Positions 1 to 8,830 of a DNA stretch of 14,575 nt are shown piece after piece. The notes beneath the pieces were generated by a model that made no database searches, was not told the origin of the DNA, and saw nothing but the letters and a program-made list of their open reading frames with translations. Each line of letters opens with the position of its first letter. Positions within the stretch are counted from its first letter, which is position 1. Origin of the DNA: Pleurotus djamor (taxonomy: Eukaryota; Basidiomycota; Agaricomycetes; Agaricales; Pleurotaceae). The position numbers and the translations under genes were made by a program. The stretch lies in contig JAPEVF010001064.1 of assembly GCA_029747585.1 (NCBI GenBank), forward strand, positions 1-14,575, written 5' to 3'.

Positions 1-136
1 CTATTTGTTTGAACGGCTTCTTTGGGTGGCCACACGCGCAACAGACAGAACTAAGTGGTTGAAGATACACCGCTTCGTGTCGAGAAGTAAATGTCCACAT
101 ACAAAGAGCGGGTACTCTCGACCCGGAAACGGCTTC

Positions 137-1722
137 CTATAGAAAACACACCGTTGGTCCATCCCATTGGTCCAGAAGATCAGATACAATCTGCCAGCTT
201 TCCTCAAAAGCGTCGTTTGCTTCCGGAAACGTCTGCCAAACAGCCACCCTACTTCCCTCGGGCATAATTCGGTAGATGTACCTCGCGATTGCTCCTGCTG
301 ACAACGAAAGAAGAGGCGAGGAACCTAAGCTGAGGTTCTCCAAATTATTCAGTGTAACGCCTTCGGCCTCCTCCAAAAGGTCCACCGATGTATCAAGGTA
401 CAAACCAAGGGTTTTGAGAGAATGACACGAAGACCGGGCTAGGCTTGCCAAGCATGATAAGTGGAGGCTTGGGGGACGACCAAGGCTGAGCGGTGGTGAT
501 GGATTCAGAATGAGTGATGTCAAGGAGGGTAGGGATTCAACGATCAGGAGGACATCTTCTACGTGAAGTTCAAGCGGGTATGTGTAATGAAGTTCGAGAG
601 ATTGAAGCTTTTGACAAGCGAGAAGCAGCTGGAAATCAGCGAACTGGATGGTTGCGGGTGGAGGGGAAGGGGCAACTTTAAGAGGATGATCGGCTGAAAT
701 AGCTAAGTATTCCATGCGCGAAGACATATTTCTCGACAAATAATCGATGAGATGCTTGAACGCCTCCTTCGTCTCGAGCTGTGGTGACCAGACCGAAAAG
801 CGGGGCAAATAGTGGTTTGAACACTTCTGGACCCAAGATAAGGCATCTTCGAGGCTTATGACGATGGAGAGCTGATTTAGGGATGGGAAGTCATTGGGGG
901 CAAGGAGGTCTGTCGGAGATGGAAGTGTAGCGTTATTATCGTCATCGTCATCATCACCATTCCACACACTCGCTGTATCCAATATAGCCAGCTCGGGGAG
1001 GCAAGCCAAAGCTTTAGCGACGCGTGGTGTGAGCCATGAAGGGTGCAGAACAATTTTCCGCAGCCTCTTCAACTCAGAAAGAGCTGCTGGGATGGTAATC
1101 TTGAATTCGTCTGACTCCGTATCGAACTGAGCACTTAGCTCAATATCGAGTCGAAGCTGAGAAAGGTATGGCAGGCTTCCAGGGAGACTTGNAAAAAAAT
1201 GACGCTTGGGATGTCAACATTTTCTTCAATCGGCTGGGGAGGCGAACATTCAACGTTGTGATGGAAGGGCAGGCGAAGAGGCGAAAGGTGTCGAGGTGAG
1301 GGACGCAAATCAAGTCCTCGAGGGTAGGCAGTAAGGCAGTATGCGGTCTCCAAGCGAGCAGTCCTTGGGTCAAAGACTCGTGGACTTCCGTCGTCAAGAC
1401 ATACAGTATATTGAGGAATTTGACCCTCCAAGCATAGCGATCAAATACGGCCCAGTCATCTGGTCGTAGTGGTCGAGAATATTGCTGAAAGTCGATACCT
1501 CAGCAATCGAAGTGTTTCAAGGAGAAAGTAACACACAAAGGAACGACCACGGAAATCTAGAGGAGCAAGGAGACTCAACAGTCTGGTAGGTTTTTTCACA
1601 GTATGCCAGGCAACGGTCAGATACTCTTCAGACCATAATTTATTAACGATCAAGCACGAAGGGTTGTCAGAGTGCCACAGGATCTCTGAGACAAGTTCGG
1701 GGCTTGATACAACGCGTTGCAT
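137..1722 (-). CDS. F-box-like/leucine-rich repeat protein 1 (two exons, frame broken only by an N)
   Basis: Likely substrate-recognition subunit of an SCF-type ubiquitin ligase. Exon 1 (1722-1537, 62 codons) encodes an F-box-like segment: SSPELVSEIL, then the VNKLWSEEYLTVAWHTV helix pair. A 52-bp intron (1536-1485, GTGTGT..CTTTCAG, phase 0) leads to exon 2 (1484-137), which encodes irregular leucine-rich repeats such as LPSLTSLILNPSP and LSLGSSPLLSL. Exon 2 contains N at 1192 inside a run of T on the coding strand. Read literally, the frame breaks there. With the N ignored the frame continues as ASFFSSLPGSLPYLSQL and aligns with ASVFSSLSRSMPHIRAL of the paralog at 11285-12854, giving about 510 residues (paralog 503). 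The intron position and phase are also the same in both. A run of six aspartates near 937-957 is absent from the paralog. The F-box assignment is by pattern; the partner substrate is unknown. Confidence 0.8.
1192..1192. other. Ambiguous base, probable false insertion
   Basis: The N lies next to seven A (plus strand) in exon 2 of F-box/LRR gene 1. Upstream and downstream coding frames differ by exactly one base here, and dropping the N joins them into a frame collinear with the paralog. Confidence 0.85.
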
Positions 1723-1812
1723 CGTGTCAGGCTGAGGGAGGGCTCGTCGCTAAAAAGGCGTTTTTCTTTCGAAATTGGAGGTAGGAAATTATGATCTGAT
1801 CTACTTAGTGAT

Positions 1813-1847
1813 TAATCTAATCTAATCTAATCTAATCTAATCTAATC
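1813..1847. repeat. TAATC pentanucleotide microsatellite, 7 copies
   Basis: Seven perfect TAATC units run through 1813-1847, followed by TATATATA-like sequence. The array lies in the 163-bp spacer between the stop of orphan gene A1 (1886) and the start of F-box/LRR gene 1 (1722), so it can act as promoter or 3'-flank DNA. It is expected to vary in length between strains. Confidence 0.95.
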
Positions 1848-1885
1848 TATATATAACACATCACAAATCAAATGTCCGAACAAAA

Positions 1886-3455
1886 CTAGTACTGTAACAC
1901 AGTGTTCTCTTTATCGAAAATACTCCGGATCGGCACGGTCTTGCGTTTCCTCACCATGGATCGGTTCTTCTGTTGAGTGGCAGGAATAGGAACAATGTTC
2001 AATTTGCCGAATGAGAAGGGCGACGGGCGCTGCGTATTCACGACATTCTGCAAGGGTTTCCCAAGGGGCGTAGGGGAGATCTCGAGAACGTGAGATGCGC
2101 GGTTAGAAGTANGGGGCGCCAAGGGTAGAGTGGATGTCGTCGAGAGAGTGCGACGGGGTGAGAGGGAATGGAAGGGTAGATAGGTTCTGAGGCGTAGACT
2201 GTTCGCTGGTCAGAAGGTCCGACGAGCTGGGGTATTGAGTGATAGTGGCAAGAGACGCGGGCTCGATGGGCGCGGTGACAGTGATGGGAACTGGTCATCG
2301 AGAGATGAGTGCTGGCCTTATCACGCTATGGATAAGGGTGGGTACTTACTCGTAAGATGGTTCTGAGCCCGGGCCTCATGCTCCCAAGCAACGAATCGGG
2401 GATTTTGAGAACAGGTCTTGATTGGCTTCTCGACTATGCGGCATTTGGGTATCCTTGCTAGCTCGGGGATGTCCGTTGCGAAGAGGGTGGGCTGAGCCCG
2501 CTTCCGTTCGATGGGAGCTTCCCTCATTCTTTGGGAAACATTTAGTTCATGACAAGGATGTTGGCATGATGGAAAAACATACAGAGCATCGCTCTTTGTG
2601 CAAGCCCAGAATCCCGCCCTTGCAAGTGGGTCGAAAGCCGCGGTGATCCATTGACATGTAGATTGAGGACAGGCCGACATAGAGACCTCCAGAAAAGCGA
2701 AGAAGGCGCAGCAGATATGACCGAGAGAAATTTCGTCAAGCTTGACGATGCGTCGATCAGGGAGTATAGTGTAGATGTATTCATCGAGCTTCATGGACTG
2801 GGCCATTTTAGCAACCGTATCGAGGCAAGAGATTGCGTCCCATGTTTTCTGGATACGATATTCAATGAGATAGGTGACCCAAAGTTTGGAAGAGGCGATC
2901 AAAACGTACGGATTGATGAAGTGGCCGAAGAGAGTCATGTTCGCCTTCTAAAGTGTACGCTGAGGTCATATACAAGAAAACGCGATGCATCAAGCCCAAA
3001 GAGTTCACGCCGGCCTCTGCATATACACTTGGTTCATCGACATCCATAGCAGTCAGAGGATCAGTGTCGTAAGTCGCTTGAGACGTCTTAGCTTGCATAC
3101 CGCCCGAGAGGTTTGAGGCTGGAAGAACACTGGAAGGATAGACGTGACCAGAGGAAAAGTTCGTGATGAAGCCGTTCTCGGAGATGAGTTGCGAGTTCAC
3201 GTCCAAGTTCGCAGACATGACAACGTAGCCGTGATGAGCACTTCGGAAGTCAGGAGCATCCATATCGACATCGAGGTAAGGCCCGCCAGCGGGCTGGAAT
3301 AGATATTTTGGAGAACCGCCTAGAAGAAAGCCACAGTGACTAGAGTAGAGCCCCGCCCAAGAAGCCGTTGAGAGGGCGGCTTGACGATCAACTGCGCTTT
3401 TGACGAAGTTGGTGATTTCGGTGTCGGTTGGAGCAGAGAGGTTGGGAGAAGTCAT
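1886..3455 (-). CDS. Orphan protein A1 (four exons; paralog of A2)
   Basis: I do not recognise the family. Inferred exons are 3455-2910, 2848-2583, 2528-2350 and 2290-1886. Introns are 61, 54 and 59 bp (GTACGT..CCAG, GTATGT..AAAG, GTAAGT..CCAG; phases 0, 2, 1). With N2112 ignored this gives 464 residues. Visible features: LFQPAGGPYLDVDMDAP (52-68), acidic motif TDPLTAMDVDEP (131-142), a helical stretch KTWDAISCLDTVAKMAQS just after intron 1, ICCAFFAFLEV, a basic patch MVRKRKTVPIR near the end (possible nuclear signal), and KEN eight residues from the C-terminus. The same motifs in the same order occur in the gene at 6982-8313, and exons 1 and 2 have identical lengths in both (546 and 266 nt), which is the main support for this structure. 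The last exon is the least conserved. There is no signal peptide or membrane segment. Confidence 0.75.
2112..2112. other. Ambiguous base, probable false insertion
   Basis: The N precedes a GGGG run (plus strand) in the last exon of A1. Read literally, the frame entering from the splice site at 2290 stops about three codons later, while an open frame offset by one base runs on to the stop at 1886. Removing the N joins the two. Confidence 0.75.
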
Positions 3456-3601
3456 TTTGTAGGCGAGTTTGAGCGGCTTATAGACAAGGAAAGGGCAAAA
3501 GGGTTCAGATGAGTTGGCTTGAGTCCGGCTCAGAGCAGGCGAGGGCGATGTTGGTGGTAGAAGCAAAGAAGTAATGCGGACGCTGGTGTGGCGGGGCGTG
3601 G

Positions 3602-3635
3602 TTTATATACGTCGGTGGTTATGACATGTCGTCAT
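3602..3635 (-). promoter_or_regulatory. A1 core promoter: TATA box plus ATGACGACAT element
   Basis: On the minus strand TATATAAA (3609-3602) lies about 147 bp upstream of the A1 start codon. ATGACGACAT (3635-3626) lies 16 bp further upstream, inside a small inverted repeat GACAT-N6-ATGTC (3623-3638). The same TATA/ATGACGACAT order with similar spacing occurs upstream of the paralog A2. The TGACG core resembles bZIP sites; no factor can be named. Confidence 0.5.
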
Positions 3636-3639
3636 GTCG

Positions 3640-4241
3640 ATGACCGATGAAATTGAAAGACACCCCATGTCAAAGACGTCGGCGCCTTATTGAGACCACA
3701 GGGCTACCACCAACGCATCAGGTCTGCTGTATGGCCATTGCCTGAGTAAACGAGGTACTCAACAGGAGAACGCGCAAGCTTCACAAGCGCGATTCGAGTA
3801 TACGAGTCCCTTCTGACACTCAACTCTTCTACGCAAAAAGGTATGAGTAGAGACGGAGGCTCGAAATGGAGGAGGCTCGTCTTGAGTTCTTCGGAGTCGG
3901 CACTGTAGGCGTACATTGAATTTCGTGGGCCCAGCAGTCATAAAACAAGATGTTATACATCACTAGGGACGGTAAAGACGCGTTAAGATGGGTTATGGGC
4001 CCGGGGAAGTTGGGCACGGACCAAGCAGGGACTCAGGATCTGAACGCTCTAAAGAAACGTGGGAATCTACTGTCCAGAGGTCCCTGGACCTTGTGAAGAC
4101 GGGACCGAGCCCTTGTTCCTTTTCCTTGCCATCCACCATGTCCCCCACGTCTCCAGACTCCAGGCTGGACTGGAAACCAAACTCTACTTGGTCCATCCTC
4201 TTCGAGCTCTGTTTTTCCCGCCCTAACGTAGCCTGTACCAG
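3640..4241. other. Spacer without a recognised gene
   Basis: About 600 bp between the A1 promoter and the left inverted-repeat arm. Short open frames exist on both strands but none is longer than about 100 codons, none resembles a family I know, and none has a paralog in the window. Treated as upstream regulatory or anonymous DNA. Confidence 0.5.
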
Positions 4242-5022
4242 CGGGCCGGTGACGCAAATGCTCTCCAATTTCTTGAAGATTCTTCATCCATGATTCTGGC
4301 CAAATATTCCAAGCGACGACTTGTCTTTTCCATTGACAACCACAGAACTGTCTCCCGCATCCGTGTACACTGCGAGTCGGCGCTCCGACGCTCCGACTCC
4401 AACACGATTGAAATTCGTCACAGCCCCAGAGGCCATGACACGTGAGCGACGCGTCCTTTCCGACAAGTTTTGTTGACCAACAAAAACATAAATCCTTCTG
4501 TTGGTGCGTGTTTTGCTCGCCTCGTTGCTGTGCGCCTTGGGGAATGCATAAAAGCTGCTAGTTCTTGCTGGTTGGTTCCCCAGCAGCTGTTCGTACATTT
4601 CTCGTCAATCCCAGAGTCTGCGTCCCCTTGATTGCCCCACATCACATATTCCAAAGGCCCACACGTAGTCCATCTTCCCGAGTCCGAGGCGAGGGAATTT
4701 GCGGTCGCCTGTGTTAGCTGTGTGATGGGATCCGCACCGAGGGGGTCGTAGGATCTATTGTGTAGCGCCTGATGGCTGCACACTGGGGAGGCCACCGATG
4801 CGCCCTGCTCGAAACAGTTGGTGGAGCCTTGGTTGGAAATATCATGGGCTGGAGGCAAGGGGAGTCCTGCAATGTCGGGACCTTCTTGGCGAAAGTACCG
4901 GTATTGAGATCTTGGTTTCGCCACATCCCATACCATTACCACTTTGACTTCTCCCTAACCACTGTCAGCTGGGGAGAAGCGACGTGAATGGACTCTTTTT
5001 TCTTATGACTGGTTTATGTGAT
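4242..5022 (-). repeat. Left arm of ~780 bp inverted repeat
   Basis: The reverse complement matches 8831-9613. From 4418 to 5022 the arms differ at roughly one base in fifty by eye. From 4242 to 4417 they carry several small indels, such as ATCTTCAAGAAATTG versus AACCG near the outer end. No TG..CA ends, terminal inverted repeats within the arm, poly-A tail or target-site duplication could be seen. A 174-codon open frame (4942-4418, minus) spans the arm but shows no sign of selection. The arm lies upstream of A1. Confidence 0.95.
4468..4485. repeat. Near-perfect 18-bp palindrome in left arm
   Basis: TTTTGTTGACCAACAAAA has one mismatched centre pair. Its counterpart in the right arm (9368-9385) is a perfect palindrome. 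Confidence 0.8.
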
Positions 5023-5183
5023 TTGACGGCGTACTTACCTTACTCGTATGTTTGGGCTACTAGTTGCGGGATGTCATCACCAATTTCGTTTTAAAATGTT
5101 ATCTCTAGACCAGAGCACGTTTCTCGTCTGCATGCTAACTTCAATTTGTCATAGTATGTGTATTCTCCTGCTACATCGCTAAG

Positions 5184-6725
5184 TTACGCTACAACTTTCC
5201 CCATGATATGAGATAAATGAAGAGTATGCTTTTGATGCTCCGACAGTGCTGGCCACAAACTATGCAGAACCGGTCAGGACCACTCTGCTTTCACATTAGT
5301 GACGACTTACTGAGCATCTACCGACAGCATCGTGGCTTCGGCAGTTGAATGAACGATGCGTACTAGCATCTCTACCCACACCCAGCATTGCTGCCGGTCA
5401 TGAACCCACAAGTACGCGCCAAGCGCATAAAGCGCTTGAACCTGAATCCTCTCTTGCATCTTCGTGGCCGCAATCCCTACCACCCCTTGTGGCACCTGAA
5501 CGTCGAAGTAGCTCAGCAGAGATATCTTCTTCGTTATCTCGGCCAAGAATGGATGCGAAGTCACCAGTCGAGACATTATCTGGTCATTGCGCAAGGTCAG
5601 CGTTCAGTCGAATGCCGAGCAATCCTCGGACGGGAAAAAAGAACTCGCCGACATAAACCTCGCACTCCCATCATCACAATCCAAAAGTTGCGGAAGTGCA
5701 GAATGGATCCTCCGAACCACAGCATAATGAAGCAGCCGACGAAAGCTTGGCGTACGCATGACAAGTTTATCTTGGATCTCGCCTTTCGGGGAGATAGTAA
5801 CCTTCGGATACTTTGCAAACTCATAGAGCACAATTTTGAAAAAGTCGAACATGGAGCTATCAATTTGGAAGAACTCTCGTCGTACAGCCTCGCTACTGAG
5901 ATGACGAAAGTACATTTCAGCGTTGTTTTGAGTGGGAGTTTGATCATCGAGCTGTACGTCCGGGGTCGTTGGAACGCCTAATCGTTCAAGGTACGCTTTG
6001 AAATGGTACGCTCCCAAGTCCTTTGGTGCTTCGTGCCAATTATCTTCGACAATTTGGACAGTTCGTAGGTGCTCCTTGTAGGCGACGGATTGATAGTCCG
6101 CATATGCGGCAGGTAAGATGTCCTGCATGAGGGGAGTGACCAAGTCGGCCATATGACGGTAGTTGTTCGTGAGGGATATAGCACCCAGTCTGGCCTCCAT
6201 ATGGTCAGCAAGGGGTTTGAGCCCTGCTACGGCACCCTTGGGGTCGTTGATAAACTGCAAGTATTTTGCGGCTGACGAAGGCGACACCGTTATTGAATTA
6301 GCGTACCCCAGCTTCCACCCGACAAGCCCTATGCACTTGTTGGAAGAGAGGGAGAGCGTCAGGATCTAGATCATAGACGTGTCTTAAATGAGTTGGCCAG
6401 GGTCGTGAAGTGATTAGATACGTACCTCCAACAACGTTTTCCCCACAACTGGCCGAGCCAGGATTTCCGGGGACGACAAGTAATCCTGCAGGGATTCCTC
6501 GACCATGATGACGACCGACAAGTTCAGAACGGAATCGCCGATGAACTCCAGCGCGTTGCCATTATTCTGGGAGTTCTCATCCATGTTGTAGATACGTGGA
6601 CGCTGAGGAGCGTCGATAAGCGTCTCAGCATCGTGCATCTTCTTTCGGACGAGCTCGTTAGGATTAAAGGTATCATACAAGTAGGCCATGATGTTGGCTT
6701 TGGAGATGTGGACTTGAGTAGCCAT
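5184..6725 (-). CDS. RNase III family protein, probably tandem RNase III domains (second degenerate)
   Basis: Predicted Mg2+-dependent double-stranded RNA endonuclease. Exon 1 (6725-6426, 100 codons) carries the signature ALEFIGDSVL (residues 58-67: E60, D64). A 60-bp intron (6425-6366, GTACGT..CTAG, phase 0) leads to exon 2, with LSSNKCIGLVGWKLGY and then LADHMEARLGA (D154, E157). These match the four acidic metal ligands of the family; the first Glu of the usual NERLEF motif is Asn. Exon 2 runs to a TGA at 5604-5606 (353 residues). The same frame reopens at once: 5579-5311 encodes SRLVTSHPFLAEITKK and QVQALYALGAYLWV, which look like the second half of another RNase III domain lacking the acidic pair. 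It is followed by a good 51-bp intron (5310-5260, CA/GTAAGT, CTGAC branch) and a short last exon ending at 5184. How the TGA is removed is unresolved. No helicase, PAZ or dsRBD was seen. MRPL44-like proteins are an alternative, but those lack the catalytic residues. Confidence 0.72.
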
Positions 6726-6981
6726 GGATGGGGGGATGTAAACGCACTCGGTTGGGCGACTCAACGGTCGAACTTGCCTTAATGAATATGCTTGAGCTCG
6801 GACTGTCCAGCCGATAGCTGCAGGAAACGTGTCAAGGCAAATAAACAGGAATCAATCATTTGAGCTTCGCAGAAGAAGGCAATACAAAGTGGGCCAGGAA
6901 AGTACATAGGGTAGTTGGAATGAGTAGATTGTACATTGCAAGCAGAGTTCTCGGTCGATAAAAAAAAGGAGTCGGGGAAAC

Positions 6982-8313
6982 CTAAACTCGTGGGTCGTGG
7001 TTTTCTTTGTTGTTTCCAGTTCGGCTGGATGTTGCATGGCTCGATCTGCGAGGCAGAGGCAGGCTTTTTCTCGGCCGATTCGTTGGAGTTTGAGGCGTGT
7101 CTATAGAGAAGCCTTGATAAGGACGAGATCGCAGGTCATGATCCGACTCACTGGTATTGGCTGCCGGTGTCACCCCTACGAATGGTCAAACTCATCACTT
7201 GTTTGTCAAGAACGAGTCACTTACATTGAGCAGGCTTCCAAAGATCCCGTTTATTCCAGGCGTGGCACACTGGGTTGGTTGCAGCGTTGGGGGGTGGAGT
7301 AGTTGGAGTGTACTTGAGAGGTTTCGGTGAATCAGTGAGGTGATCGGTCCCATCCGCTTGGTTACGTTTGGACTTCGAGAGTCTTGGACTGGGACGTATC
7401 AATATGAGTCTGACGAGAACTAAGGCTTCCTATGTGACATGTCACTTACAGGGCTTCGAGCTTCTCGCACATACAGATAGTACCTGAGGTAATAGAAAAG
7501 AGCATATGGTCGAGCCAGAGGTAGGTGAGAGAAGGAGCGAGGGCGGCAGAAACTTCGAGGAGTCCAAAAAAGGCACAGCAGAGCTGGCGAACAGATGGGT
7601 CGTCCACCTTCTCAATGCTCCTGTCAGCCTTGATGATGTATGTGTGTTCTCCGAGGCGAAGCGACTTGGCGATGATAGCAACAGTTTCAGGGTGGGAGAT
7701 CGCTTCCCAAGTAGCCTGAACATGGTAGTTAGCGTTGGGGAAAGGTACGTAGCGGAGTGGACCATACTGAGGTGTGGACGGTCTGTAGATGGGAGTGGGT
7801 TCCAAGAGCATTTAACCGTTTGACTATGTCATCGTAGACAAGGCGATACAAGACGAGAGCGTTGATAACAGAAGTTTTGTCTTGGCATGTGGTGTCCAGA
7901 GGCTCGTCGACATCCATTGCAGTAAGGGGATTGGTACGAAAAGAAGTCATCAACGTAGGCTTGGGTGGGCGAGGCGGGGTAGATAACGGTGGTGGGGCTA
8001 AGCTTCCTGTGGGAACCGGCGTCAAGAAGCGACGTGTAGAGAGAAGTCGCGCGTTGTTGTCCGAGTCCGAGTTGAGGACGACAAAGTCATCAGAAGCACT
8101 GCAAGGGTTGGGGGCGTCCATATCGATATCCAGATACGGGCCATTGGCGGGTTGGAAAAGAAACTTGGGAGTGCCAGCGAATGGCAGAGACTGGCAGTGC
8201 TGTCGATAGAGTTGATACGAAGAACGAGACGACAGATTCGTTTGCCGGTTGATAGCCCATTGAAGAGATTCGGAGAGATTGAGCCCAGAGCTGCGGGCGA
8301 GAGAAGAGGCCAT
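6982..8313 (-). CDS. Orphan protein A2 (four exons; paralog of A1)
   Basis: Family not recognised. Inferred exons are 8313-7768, 7715-7450, 7388-7225 and 7175-6982. Introns are 52, 61 and 49 bp (phases 0, 2, 1), two of them with GTAAGT donors, giving 389 residues. It keeps LFQPANGPYLDIDMDAP at residues 52-68, exactly where A1 has its version, TNPLTAMDVDEP (127-138), ATWEAI after intron 1 and LCCAFFGLLEV. It ends with a Ser/Thr/Pro/Arg-rich tail and KEN eight residues from the C-terminus. The A1 tail is longer and mostly different. The frame is open upstream of the chosen ATG up to 8550, but the chosen start places the conserved motif at the same residue as in A1 and leaves a TATA box at a normal distance. 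It lies immediately upstream of the RNase III gene on the same strand (256 bp apart), inside the inverted repeat. Confidence 0.78.
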
Positions 8314-8474
8314 GGCGATGAGCAAGGCGGGGTATAGGCAAAGGCGAGGTCGGAGAAGCACAGTTTGAGACCGGCTCAGGCGTGCGAGGTGACGCGTGAA
8401 GGAAGGGAATGTCGCCGATGATGGTGATGGTACGAAAGAGAGCACAATGAGGCAACAATTTCGACTGAGTCGCG

Positions 8475-8510
8475 TTATATAATCGGGCGGGAACATATGA
8501 ATGTCGTCAT
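8475..8510 (-). promoter_or_regulatory. A2 core promoter: TATA box plus ATGACGACAT element
   Basis: On the minus strand TATATAA (8481-8475) lies about 162 bp upstream of the A2 start codon. The decamer ATGACGACAT (8510-8501) is 19 bp further upstream. The arrangement mirrors that of A1. Confidence 0.5.
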
Positions 8511-8830
8511 ATATAAGCAGTGGTATTTTTAGAAGAAAAAACATACTCACGATCGAAGTGAATACGGATTAGTACTGCTTGCAGTTTTGGTTCCTCTGGT
8601 TGATCCAACTAGCAGAGGAGCCTCAAGAGAGGTGAACTACATAGATCAGCGATGAGTAAACATATAAATAAACAGAACAGTAAAACGATAGGCGAACGCA
8701 CGTCCAGCCCACAGGTCTCTGGGAGTCCGTCCTCAAGCTCTCAAGCTCATGCTCAAGCTTCAAGCGAAGTTGATGATCACATTCCGTAACTACAGAGAGA
8801 TACAAAGGTGTGGAGTAAGTACATCGCCAT
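8511..8830. other. Spacer upstream of A2, no gene seen
   Basis: About 320 bp between the A2 promoter and the right repeat arm. It holds three copies of CTCAAGCT (8732-8739, 8740-8747, 8752-8759) and an unconvincing 70-codon frame on the minus strand. The segment 8777-8830 shows a weak continuation of the inverted repeat (shared CCG.AACTA and GTAAGTAC at matching spacing). Confidence 0.5.

Noticed and set aside
137..1722. F-box/LRR gene 1 as a frameshifted pseudogene
   Set aside because: The only defect coincides exactly with an N, and the rest is open and collinear with an intact paralog.
4772..4987. 71-codon plus-strand frame in the left arm
   Set aside because: Short, no family match, and lies in the same repeat judged non-coding.
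4242..5022. Solo LTR or DNA-transposon identity for the repeat
   Set aside because: No TG..CA ends, no terminal inverted repeats inside an arm, no target-site duplication and no transposase, integrase or reverse transcriptase nearby.
5388..5981. 197-codon plus-strand open frame
   Set aside because: It is antisense to the RNase III gene, has low-complexity basic composition, and no domain or splice support.
8314..8550. Longer A2 protein starting at 8550
   Set aside because: The extension would cover the TATA box and shared decamer and has no equivalent in A1.
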